From positions 310,001 through 374,000 of the forward strand of contig CAWJPY010000001.1 of NCBI GenBank assembly GCA_963844865.1: a DNA stretch of 64,000 nt. Direction: 5' to 3'. Under the pieces are notes generated by a model. That model made no database searches. It saw only the letters and a list, made by a program, of their open reading frames with translations, and was not told the origin of the DNA. The stretch is from CAWJPY01 sp963844865. Lineage in GTDB: Bacteria; Acidobacteriota; Thermoanaerobaculia; Thermoanaerobaculales; Sulfomarinibacteraceae. Positions 42,435-50,700 of the stretch are shown piece after piece; position 1 is the first letter of the stretch, and each line of letters begins with the position of its first letter. The translations under genes and the position numbers were made by a program.

Positions 42435-43625
42435 CTATCGCTCCAGGGGGTAGCACGGCACGAGATCGCCGGCCCGGTGGGCGCAACCGCCCTCGATGCG
42501 GGCGAAGGCGTTCGCGGCGGCGGCGCTGCGCAGGTCATGGGAACCCTTCCACTCCAGCACCCGCACCGTGGGCGGATCGCCCGGACCCAGCACCGCCGGG
42601 CGGAGCACCGTCCGCTCGCCGCGGTTCGCCACCGGCCCGAGGAGGGCGGCACGTCGCGGCTCCTCGTCAAACGCGCTCCCGTCCCCGGCGAGCGCCGCCG
42701 CCAGGGGACGGGCGAACATCCACCAGCTCGCCAGCACCGAGACAGGGTTCCCCGGCAGGCCGAGCAACCATCCGTCGCCGAGGCGCGCCGCCAGGACCGG
42801 CTTGCCGGGCTTGACCGCCACCCGGTGGAAGAGGACGTGGCCGCCGAGCTCGGCCACCGCGTCGGGCACCAGGTCGTAGTCGCCCACCGAGACGCCGCCC
42901 GAGGTGAGCACCAGGTCGGCGCCCGCCGCTGCCTCGCCGAGGGTCGCCGACAGGCCGGCGAGGTCGTCAGCCGCCCAGAAGTGCGTCGGCGGGGCGAGGC
43001 GTGCCGCCCACGCCAGGGCATCGAGCGTGGGACCGTTGGAATCCCGTATCTGGCCGGCGTCCGGGCGCTCGGTCGGCGGTACCACCTCCGAGCCGGTGAT
43101 CACCACAGCCAGGCGTGGGCGCGGCACCACCTGGACGTGGTGGGCGCCTGCCGCGGCCAGCAGGGCCACCCCCTGGGGGGTCACCACGTCGCCCGCCGTC
43201 GCGACCGGCTCCCCGGCCGCCAGAACCTCGCCTCGGACGCGAACGTAGCTGCCCGCGGCCAGGGGTTCCAGGACCACCGAGCCGCTCTCCGTCCGCAGGG
43301 ACTGCTCCTGGGGCACAACGGTGTCGGCGCCCACGGGAAGCAGGGCGCCGGTGAAGATGCGGGCCGCGCAGCCGGGCGGCAGCGTCTCGGCCACGACCCC
43401 CGCCGCCACCTCGAAGACCACCGGCAGCGGCCGACCCGCCCTCAGGTCGGCGTGCCGCACCGCGTAGCCGTCCATGGAGGAGACATCGCCAGGCGGCAGG
43501 TCGACGTCCGAGCGCAGCGGCACTGCCATCCGGTGGCCGACGGCGGCGGCGAGCTCCATCTCCGCCGGGGGCAGGGGGGACACATGGCGCAGGAGAACGG
43601 CGCGGGCCTCGTCGAGGGTCAGCAT
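42435..43625 (-). CDS. moeA: Molybdopterin molybdenumtransferase MoeA
   Basis: MoeA inserts molybdate into adenylated molybdopterin. The 396-residue protein begins MLTLDEARAVLLRHVSPLPP at 43625. It has the domain order of the family: N-terminal linker domains with PPGDVSSMDGYAVRHAD, a molybdopterin-binding MogA-like domain with VVITGSEVV and LVLTSGGVSVGDYDLVPD, then the AVKPGKPVLAARLGDGWLLGLPGNP segment and a C-terminal beta domain. The presence of moaA and moeA implies molybdo- or tungsto-enzymes elsewhere in the genome. The rest of the pathway is not in this window. Confidence 0.94.
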   Translation of the reverse strand: MLTLDEARAVLLRHVSPLPPAEMELAAAVGHRMAVPLRSDVDLPPGDVSSMDGYAVRHADLRAGRPLPVVFEVAAGVVAETLPPGCAARIFTGALLPVGADTVVPQEQSLRTESGSVVLEPLAAGSYVRVRGEVLAAGEPVATAGDVVTPQGVALLAAAGAHHVQVVPRPRLAVVITGSEVVPPTERPDAGQIRDSNGPTLDALAWAARLAPPTHFWAADDLAGLSATLGEAAAGADLVLTSGGVSVGDYDLVPDAVAELGGHVLFHRVAVKPGKPVLAARLGDGWLLGLPGNPVSVLASWWMFARPLAAALAGDGSAFDEEPRRAALLGPVANRGERTVLRPAVLGPGDPPTVRVLEWKGSHDLRSAAAANAFARIEGGCAHRAGDLVPCYPLER

Positions 43626-43832
43626 GGGGGCAGGATACGCCACCGCGGCCGCCGTCCACCTCCCGCGATCAGGTGCCACACCTCCTGGTGGTGGCGGGCG
43701 GTGCCGACGCTGCGCCAGCATCGGCGGGGCTTCGAAGGGCCCTGAGGACCGTGCTGTTAAGATCACCTGCCATGTTCGCCTTCTCGCTCTGCGGGCTCGT
43801 CGTGAGCCTCCAGCACGGGTGCTGAGGAGATC

Positions 43833-44261
43833 ATGGCGCGCCGCCTCGCGCTGCTCTTCGTGGCCGTCGCCTCGCCGCTCATCCTGCTTCTGTTCGCGCT
43901 GCCGTGGTCCGGCGCGCAGGCCCTCTTTGCCGTGCTGGTGACGGCCTACCCGGTGGCTCTGATCGTGGTGGCGGTGTCGCGCCGTGGCCGGGTCGGACCA
44001 CTGGGAATCCCTCTCCTGCTGCTGCTCGTGCTGCTCGAAGCGTCCACCGTCGCCATGCTCGCTCTTCGAAACCGGGTGCTGGACGCGCCCTGGGTGGCAG
44101 GCCTCCCCCTGGCGGCTGCCATCCAGCTCTACGGCGTCTGGCTCGCACCCCTGCTGCTGGTGGTGCTCGCCTACGCGCTCACCTTCGACCGCTACGAGAT
44201 GCGCCAGGAGGATCTCGACCGGTTGCTCGCCTCGACGCGGCACCGGGAGGACCCTCCATGA
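43833..44261 (+). CDS. Small membrane protein preceding a sodium:solute symporter
   Basis: A 142-residue protein with about four hydrophobic helices (LALLFVAVASPLILLLFALP, ALFAVLVTAYPVALIVVAV, LGIPLLLLLVLLEASTVAML, AAAIQLYGVWLAPLLLVVLA) and a charged C-terminus (DRYEMRQEDLDRLLASTRHR). It overlaps the symporter start by four bases (ATGA), so translation is coupled. Small accessory membrane proteins are common ahead of SSS symporters, for example the short subunit next to acetate permease, and a similar helper role is likely. I do not recognise the exact family. Confidence 0.75.
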   Translation: MARRLALLFVAVASPLILLLFALPWSGAQALFAVLVTAYPVALIVVAVSRRGRVGPLGIPLLLLLVLLEASTVAMLALRNRVLDAPWVAGLPLAAAIQLYGVWLAPLLLVVLAYALTFDRYEMRQEDLDRLLASTRHREDPP

Positions 44262-45790
44262 TGCCGATCCTGGCCAAGCCGGCGATCATGTGGTCCGCGC
44301 TGGCCTACCTCTTGGTCGTCGTCGTCATCGGCTGGTGGGCGGCGCAGCGGACACGGAACGCGAAGGACTTCTTCATCGCCGGTCAGGGGATCGGCCTCGT
44401 GGTCACCGGCCTCGCCACCATGTCGGCGGCGTTCAGCGGGTTCGTCTTCATCGGCGGGCCGGGGCTCACCTATCGGATGGGCCTGGCATCCCTGTTCATC
44501 TGCATCCCCGTCAGCTTCACGGCCGGGCTGCTCTGCTGGGTGGTGGCCAAGCGACTGCGGCTGCTGGCCGGGGTGCGGGAGATCTACACCGTCCCCGACG
44601 TGATCCTCTGCCGCTACCGCAGCCGGCTGGCGTCCGGCCTCGCAGCGGTGGCTGTGATCGCCGGCACGGTCGGTTACCTCGGCGCCCAGCTCAGGGCCCT
44701 CGGCATCATGATCGAGGCGATCTTCGGCACCCGCAGGCTCCTCGGCCCGTGGAGCCTCGCCATCGCCATCGCCATCGGGCTGGTGATCGTGGTCTTCTAC
44801 GCCACCGCCGGCGGCATGGTGGCGGGCGTCTACACCGACGTCTTCCAGGGGGCTCTCATGGTGGGCGCCGCCATCGCCGTGTTCACCGCGGCCCTCGCCT
44901 CCGGCGGCGGCCTCGGTTCGATCGCCCACAGCATCGCGGGATCGCACCGCTTCGGCGCCGGCTTCCTCGACCCTCTCGGTGGTGGCGTCCCCATCTTCAC
45001 CGCCATGGGCTTCTTCATGGTCTTCGCCATCGGCAACCTCGGCCAGCCGCACATGCTGCACAAGTTCTTCATGCTCGACGACCCGCGCAAGCTGAAGTGG
45101 ATGCCCCTGGTCCTCGGCGTCACCCAGACGCTGTGCCTGCTGATCTGGCTCGGCATCGGCCTCGCGGTCCCCGCGCTGGTGGCCACCGGCCGGCTCGCGC
45201 CCCTCGCCAACCCCGACGACGCGTCGCCCCAGTTCCTGCTCCACTTCGTACCGGAGGCGCTGGCGGGTGCGGTCTTCGCCGGGATCCTCGCGGCGATCAT
45301 GTCCACCGCCGACTCGTTCGTGAACATCGGCTCCGCGGCGTTGGTGCGCGACCTTCCCAAGGCGTTCGGCCGTCGGCTCCGGGATGAGCTCAGGTGGGGA
45401 CGGATCGCGGTCGTCGGCGTCGCGATCGCCGCAGCGGTCTTCGCCTATCTCTACGGCGACCTCATCGCACTGCTCGGGACCTTCGCCTTCGGCACTTTCG
45501 GCGCGGCGCTCGGTCCGGCTCTCGCCATTGGCCTGAACTGGCGACGCGTCACCGCGGCTGCCGCCGCAGCGTCCATCGCCACCGGCATGGGCGTCAGCCT
45601 GGTGCTCGAGTTCCTCGCCAAGCAGACCACCTTCCCGGCCCTGCCCAAGCCGCCCTTCGCCCCCGGCGTACTGCCCGCGGCCGTGTCCCTCGCCGCCTCG
45701 TTCACGGTGCTCTTCGCGGTCACGTGGGTGACCGCGCGCAGGCAGCCGCCGGACATCGACGACGACGTACAGCTGGTCATGGACCTCTGA
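44258..45790 (+). CDS. Sodium:solute symporter (SSS family)
   Basis: A 510-residue, about 13-helix transporter of the SSS/PutP-ActP family, starting at 44258 (MMPILAKPAIMWSALAYLLV). Family signs are AKDFFIAGQGIGLVVTGLAT near the N-terminus, FYATAGGMVAGVYTDVFQGALM (the SSS signature region), and AGILAAIMSTADSFVNIGSAALVRD near residue 350, which supplies the Na2-site Ser residues. The substrate cannot be read from sequence; carboxylates, amino acids (proline) and others are all known. The nearby hydroxyproline-type enzyme makes an imino acid substrate an attractive guess, but moaA and moeA lie between. No gene follows directly; a long repeat-rich gap begins. Confidence 0.9.
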   Translation: MMPILAKPAIMWSALAYLLVVVVIGWWAAQRTRNAKDFFIAGQGIGLVVTGLATMSAAFSGFVFIGGPGLTYRMGLASLFICIPVSFTAGLLCWVVAKRLRLLAGVREIYTVPDVILCRYRSRLASGLAAVAVIAGTVGYLGAQLRALGIMIEAIFGTRRLLGPWSLAIAIAIGLVIVVFYATAGGMVAGVYTDVFQGALMVGAAIAVFTAALASGGGLGSIAHSIAGSHRFGAGFLDPLGGGVPIFTAMGFFMVFAIGNLGQPHMLHKFFMLDDPRKLKWMPLVLGVTQTLCLLIWLGIGLAVPALVATGRLAPLANPDDASPQFLLHFVPEALAGAVFAGILAAIMSTADSFVNIGSAALVRDLPKAFGRRLRDELRWGRIAVVGVAIAAAVFAYLYGDLIALLGTFAFGTFGAALGPALAIGLNWRRVTAAAAAASIATGMGVSLVLEFLAKQTTFPALPKPPFAPGVLPAAVSLAASFTVLFAVTWVTARRQPPDIDDDVQLVMDL

Positions 45791-45876
45791 CCCCCGGACG
45801 GACCGCTTGCCAGGGCGTCGTCGCGCAGGGAGGTGGTGAGGGACGAGGCCCGGCTACGCCTTCGGCTGCGCCGTGG

Positions 45877-45955
45877 CAGGCTTCGTTCGAAACTGCGTTA
45901 TTCAGAGGCTGGCTCGCCAGGGCGTAGTTCGAAACGCAGTTTCGAACGAAGCCTG
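45877..45955. repeat. Perfect 23-bp inverted repeat at the core/accessory boundary
   Basis: The arms 45877-45899 and 45933-45955 are exact reverse complements over 23 bp with a 33-nt spacer. Each arm contains TTCGTTCGAAAC, itself partly palindromic (TTCGAA). It lies 86 nt after the symporter stop. There is no T-run, so it is not a typical terminator. It could be a recombination site, the end of a small mobile element, or a long hairpin protecting the transcript end. Confidence 0.8.
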
Positions 45956-45977
45956 GTGGAGCCGATCGGGATCGACC
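45954..45977 (-). other. tRNA-3'-end-like sequence (candidate attachment-site remnant)
   Basis: On the minus strand this reads like a tRNA 3' end: GTCGATCCCGATCGG followed by CTCCACCA, close to the T-loop, acceptor and CCA part of tRNA-Ala or a similar tRNA, but with one T of the TTCGA loop missing and no 5' half. Such duplicated tRNA ends mark the edge of integrated elements. It sits exactly where the conserved gene block ends. The match is short, so this is tentative. Confidence 0.35.
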
Positions 45978-46030
45978 ACGCCGAGAGGAGCGGCCTGCGG
46001 ATGTCGCCGGGGGGATCCAGCGGAGGGTGG

Positions 46031-46230
46031 GGGGCGGCCTCCATCCGCCCGCTCCCTCGGCGGGGCACCGCGGAGGGTGGTCGGGCGGGGGCCGCGAGCA
46101 ACGTCACGAGAGCGAGCGTCCGGTGGGCGTGGTCGGGGGGGTCGGTACGAGGGCGGGGGGCGGCCTACGCCCACACGCTCGCTCCGGGGCGTCACCGCGG
46201 AGGGAGGTCGGGCGGGGGCCGCGAGTAACC
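46031..46230. repeat. Two degenerate ~73-bp GC-rich direct repeats, period ~126 bp
   Basis: Copies at about 46031-46103 and 46157-46230 share GGGGCGGCCT, a CACCGCGGAGGG core and GGTCGGGCGGGGGCCGCGAG. A weaker partial copy may lie near 45990. The whole stretch 45791-46367 has no convincing gene. Its base composition is extreme, and it can fold extensively on either strand. Nature unknown; it may be remnants of a repeat family. Confidence 0.65.
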
Positions 46231-46266
46231 GAAGGTGAGATGGCGATCGGCACAGCCAAAGACGAG

Positions 46267-46287
46267 AAAAGCCGCCCTGCGGGCGGC
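46267..46287 (-). terminator. Rho-independent terminator candidate (minus strand)
   Basis: On the minus strand GCCGCCC-GCA-GGGCGGC, a perfect 7-bp GC stem with a 3-nt loop, is followed by TTTTC. It would end transcripts coming from the secreted-protein operon to its right, 525 nt from the last stop. It could also belong to repeat debris. Confidence 0.5.
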
Positions 46288-46367
46288 GAATCGGAGTCTT
46301 TGGTGGACGCGATCGCGAAGAATTCGAACCACGGCCGCAATCGGCCTCGACGTGCCGATCCTTGAGA

Positions 46368-46525
46368 TGAGAGAGCTGCCCCTTTATCAGCGAATCGCCA
46401 AGAGAGCTTTGCACCTTCATCAACTTGGGATGACCTACGCTGACATCGGGCGCCGACTACACGTGGACCGGTGGACGGTCGGCAAGGCCATTCACTGGCT
46501 CCGAACTACCCCAAAAGAGGCGTGA
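46368..46525 (+). pseudogene. HTH-domain fragment, recombinase-tail-like
   Basis: A short frame, ATG at 46368 to stop at 46525 (52 residues), encodes a clear helix-turn-helix: LPLYQRIAKRALHLHQLGMT, then YADIGRRLHVDRWTVGKAIH. This 'LYxxIAxxAxxLxxLGxSxxxIARxLGVxxxTVxKAIxW' pattern is familiar from the tail of some site-specific recombinases or transposase-like proteins. Nothing recombinase-like precedes it in frame (the 44 upstream residues look random), so it is probably a remnant or a small free-standing HTH protein. It lies in the repeat-rich boundary region, which fits a decayed mobile element. Confidence 0.5.
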
Positions 46526-46811
46526 CCTCTATGCTCTAGGCGCTTGAAATCCCGTTCTCAGTTTCTACTCGTCTACTCGTCTGTGAGAGGGCGCGCAGAG
46601 AGCAATCTAATCCTTGTGGTCAGTGATAGTTGCTGCGTTGCTGTGGAATTACACTTTGTCGTCTTGAACAGGTGGCGCGTTTCACGACGGTCCGGCCGGC
46701 TTGCAGATCTCGGAGAGCCGACCGAACCGTCCATCCCCCGGGCAAAGCGCAGCTTCGTCTGCCCCTCAGTACCCGGCCCTGTCCCTGTTTGATTAGGTGC
46801 CGACACTTACC
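46526..46811. other. AT-richer intergenic stretch, no gene seen
   Basis: This 286-nt stretch between the HTH fragment and the 3' end of the secreted-protein operon is visibly less GC-rich than the core genome. Short frames here have no recognisable content. It forms the space between a plus-strand fragment and a minus-strand gene end. Confidence 0.4.
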
Positions 46812-47747
46812 TCATCTGTACCTGGGTGTCGCCACCGGGAGGGGCAGGGTCGGGGCGTCCTGCCTCGCACTCAAGGTCCAGTAGAGGGTCTTTGCGAGCC
46901 ATCCCTTCGGGTTGGTCGGTAAGTGCGGGTTTCTTTCCGGTTCGACGCCCTCCCCCTTCGCCAGGAACGCATTCTGGCGCTGCCACAGTGTGTAGAACAT
47001 GTCGCAGGCTTTGTTCCGGGAGTAGTCGATGGGGTTGCGCTCGCACGCCTGCCGGACACGGTCGGTGATTATGTGCGCGAGCAAGTCCTCGGTATTCGCC
47101 CGCTCGTGGAGCTCGGCGCTATCCATGGCCAGGAGGTGGTCGGCGGTCTTTACGTACACGTCCTCCCGGTTCCGAGCGCCCTTCCCGAGCTCAAACTCCA
47201 GCCAGAACTTCTCCAGGGGATACGACTCCTGGCTCTGCGGGCTCAGCGTTGGATACGATTGCTCCGCCAAGGCCCGCAGCTCCGTGATCCCCTCCCGCCC
47301 TACCCAACGGATAGCGCTGTTGCGATCCAATGGGCGCCCATGAGGCAACTCGATTCTATCCTCCACGAGCGCACGTTTCAGCGCCGTAATGAGTTTTCCC
47401 CTGTCGCCGAGCATCAGGTCCTGAATGTCGAGCATATAGACGAGCGTCCAATTGCCGTAACGCTCTAACGCCTGGTAGAAAACGCTCTCATGGGGGCGAA
47501 AGTCATACCATCGCGAAAGCCTGAGGATGTGGTCCGTGGCCGCAAATCGCGTCTGGGCATCGCCCCGCACGAGGACCTCATGCAGGACATCGTCCACGGC
47601 GAGCGTTCTCTCCTGGGGATCCTCGATGCGCATCGCGGCCAACAGCGCCTCTCTCTGCGGAAACGGAACGGTCTCGAAGGAACCCTGTGCACTGCCGATA
47701 GGCGCCACACACAGCAGGGCGCACACGAGCCCGATGGTCCTGATCAT
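46812..47747 (-). CDS. Secreted hypothetical protein, partner of the large secreted protein
   Basis: A 311-residue protein with a clear signal peptide (MIRTIGLVCALLCVAPIGSA, cleavage near AQG). The mature part is mainly helical and charged, with Trp/Tyr-rich segments (YQALERYGNWTLVYMLDIQD, SYPLEKFWLEFELGKG) and a C-terminal stretch DMFYTLWQRQNAFLAKGEG. HEAT-like helix repeats are possible in the first half (RFAATDHILRLSRW). I do not recognise a family. It starts 13 nt after the end of the large secreted protein gene and is surely in its operon, so the two may work together outside the cytoplasm. Confidence 0.75.
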   Translation of the reverse strand: MIRTIGLVCALLCVAPIGSAQGSFETVPFPQREALLAAMRIEDPQERTLAVDDVLHEVLVRGDAQTRFAATDHILRLSRWYDFRPHESVFYQALERYGNWTLVYMLDIQDLMLGDRGKLITALKRALVEDRIELPHGRPLDRNSAIRWVGREGITELRALAEQSYPTLSPQSQESYPLEKFWLEFELGKGARNREDVYVKTADHLLAMDSAELHERANTEDLLAHIITDRVRQACERNPIDYSRNKACDMFYTLWQRQNAFLAKGEGVEPERNPHLPTNPKGWLAKTLYWTLSARQDAPTLPLPVATPRYR

Positions 47748-47760
47748 GACAGCCTCCTCG

Positions 47761-50700
47761 TCATTGCGGTGTCACCGTGAAGGTGACGCCGCCGGTGAGG
47801 TCGTTGCATGGCCCGGGCGGTGCCATGGGAGGCACCACCTCCGCGAGAATCGTGCACTCCACCGAGCCGACTCTGACCTCGACGCCCGCAACAGGCGACG
47901 GACCTCCCTGGGTCATAGACCAAGCCTGGGCACTGCCGTCCACCTGAGCATCGCAGCCTCCCAGAACGGAGAACCTGACAGTCACGCCCGCGCCGGCAGC
48001 ACTGTCTGCCGGCAAGGGCCCGGTCTTCCATTTCGCCCTCACCTCGATCGGGTCTGGGAGATACTGGCCGGCAGGCCCGGACAGGGTGGTGTTCCCGGCG
48101 GCCTCGATGCTCGAGTAAGCGCACTCGAAATCGCTGTCTTCACCCAACCGATGTGTGAACCGCATCGCGTTGTGCTCATGCATGGTCTTCACGGCTTCGT
48201 GATCGTCGCTGACGAGGTCGAGGAGGAAGTGCCCGTCCCCGCTTTCGCCCTGGCCCGAGTCAACATTGAAGTCATCGAGAAGATCCGCCGAACTTTCTGG
48301 TAGTGGCCCGGGTGCAAAGACCCCGTCCTGGTCCGCGTCGCCCACGCCGTGGTTAGACAGACTGAGCTGCCAGATGTGACGCAGCTCGTGGAGCACGCCG
48401 TTTTCAACGCCATGCACTGTTTCGAGATAGAAGCCACGATAGTAACCGAGCAGATTCGGCGATCCATCGGCGTACAGAAATCTTGCCACTCGCCAGGGAT
48501 TCAGATTGATCACGCAGGTTGCCTCATCGCAGTGGACGTATCCTACTGGGTCATCTGTCGACATCTCAGTCGTCTGGAGGATCATGTCCAGGTCTCCCAA
48601 CGCCTGGTCGATCTCGCCCGTTCCGTCGTCGAGTCTGTCGGCCAACAGGTCCCAGCTCCACTTCTCGAACCAGTCAATCATTCTCAGTTCCTGGGCGACC
48701 TGCGGGCCCCATATCGGGCTCGGGTCCGCCTCTCGCGGGCGCCGCAGGTAACTTCTCTCGTCTACCCACTGGCTGACCAAGAAGACATCACCGTCCAGCG
48801 GGGGGAAGGGTCTGAAGACGACCCAACCACGGGCTGAACAAGAGCGCCCTCGTTACCAAGATAGCTTGATCGGACGACCACCCCACTTTGTGTGCGGCGC
48901 AGCGCGGTGCTCTTCAAGACGACTGTGCCCCTCCCCCCTGTGATCGGAAGAAAACGCGGGTGAGCTTCGCCAGGAAACCACAGCATGCCGTCCGGCCAGG
49001 GGGCGCCGCCCATCCAGATCGCCGTTGCCCCCGTATCCTGGCGATCATAAAATTGAGCCTCTTGGTAAAGGATGTTTGCCTCTTCCTTGATACCCACCTC
49101 CAAGTCGATGTTACGGGGTGGGTCAGTGGGCGCGAAGGGGTTCCTGACGCTGATCTCGAGGCATACCGCCTCAGCATAGTTGTCGCTGCTGTCCCCGATC
49201 TCGGTCTCCTGAACGGTTCCTGCTAGATCCGGATTCATCGGATCAGGCGATGGTGTGAGCTGGCTGCAGTCGCGGGTCATGAACCCGAGTTTGAGCTGGC
49301 CACGCATGCCGAACGCGGTCTGAGCCAGCGTCGTCAGAGAGTTCGGCAGGTTGGCTTCCACTCTGCCAACACCAAGATTTGCATCGACACGTGGACCGCT
49401 CAGATCGAGCACCTTGGCCCCTGCCGTACCGCTCTTGGCGATCTCGTACCCCGACGGGTAGGCTGCAATGTCACCCACCAAGTGGGTGGCCGCGGCGTTC
49501 GGGGCGAGAGAAATCGGGACTTCGAAGGAGAGCGAAGAACCGTCTTGGGCGTAGCTACTGACCACAACCTCCGAAACGCCCTCCGGCATGCTACTGACGG
49601 GGGCGAGAAAGTGAACCTGAGTTGGCGAGTCAACCATCAATGGGTCGATCGGCTCCCAGTTGCTGTCAACGAACAATCCACCACCGACATCGAACTCGAC
49701 GAACGCGTCGGGCACGAGGTAGTTGTCGATCTTCCATGCATCGTTCCGGCGAAACTCGGGATGCGCCTCATCAACCGGCTCGACCACCAGGGCATACCGC
49801 CCGGGTTGGTCCGGTCCGCGCATCAGTCCTACACCCAGCCCCATGGTCAGCCAGCTGTTGGGCGAGCCCGGCGGGGGATCCGGCGTCGCGTCGCCAAGGG
49901 CAACCGTGTCCCAGGTGGTGTCGCAGGTGGTCCGCACCGGGGAGTTCCAGTTGAAGTACCCGGACGCGTCGGTCAGCTTCTGCACGACACCGGTGCACAG
50001 CTCCACGCCATCGACGGGTTCAAAGTAGGTAGAGTCGGGGTTCCCGTCGTCGTCGAAGGAGACCTTGGACAGGTCCACCACGTAGAGCTTCACTGCCACG
50101 GACGAGTAGCTCCCGTCGCCCTCAAAGTCCCAGTCAAGCCCGCCATCATCGAATGCCGGCACACGCCAAACGCCGACAGCGCCCACCGCATCTCGCAAGG
50201 CGGACCCCGGCGAAATCAGCTCATCTTCCGGCTCTGGACCCCGCGGGCTGCTGGCTGAATCCCAATCCCACCACAGGACCACTTGAGGCAGGCCGATTTC
50301 CGTCTGCACGCTATAGGTGCCTGTGATCACTCCGCCGGCGCTGCACTCCGGGCTATCCGACGTCACTTCCAGATTGATGTCATAGGTCGAATCGGGAATC
50401 GGTTCGGAGATGGAGGAATTTCCCCAGAGGGTGACGTCAAAGCTCCACTGATCAGGGTTCGATTGAGCCGTCGCCCATACGCCGGGGACGGGGCTAGGGT
50501 TGGTTGGGCTCGTGATTCGAAACTCGTCGCCGGGTTGATCGTGATCCGGCGAGTCCAACAGCCCCACGCCGTGAACGACGTTGCCGCAGGCGTCTGCGAT
50601 GTAGAGCGCCCCCGCCGGAAGCCTCGATGAGTAGTAGCGGTAGGCGGCGAGCTGCGGCGTGCTGCTTTCGAGCGGCCTCACCTCGCAGGGGTCGGCAGGA

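Noticed and set aside
46300..46345. A TTCGAA-containing stretch that resembles a tRNA T-loop on the minus strand, ending in CCACCA-like bases.
   Set aside because: The flanking bases do not form a 5-bp T-stem, and no acceptor or anticodon arm can be built around it.
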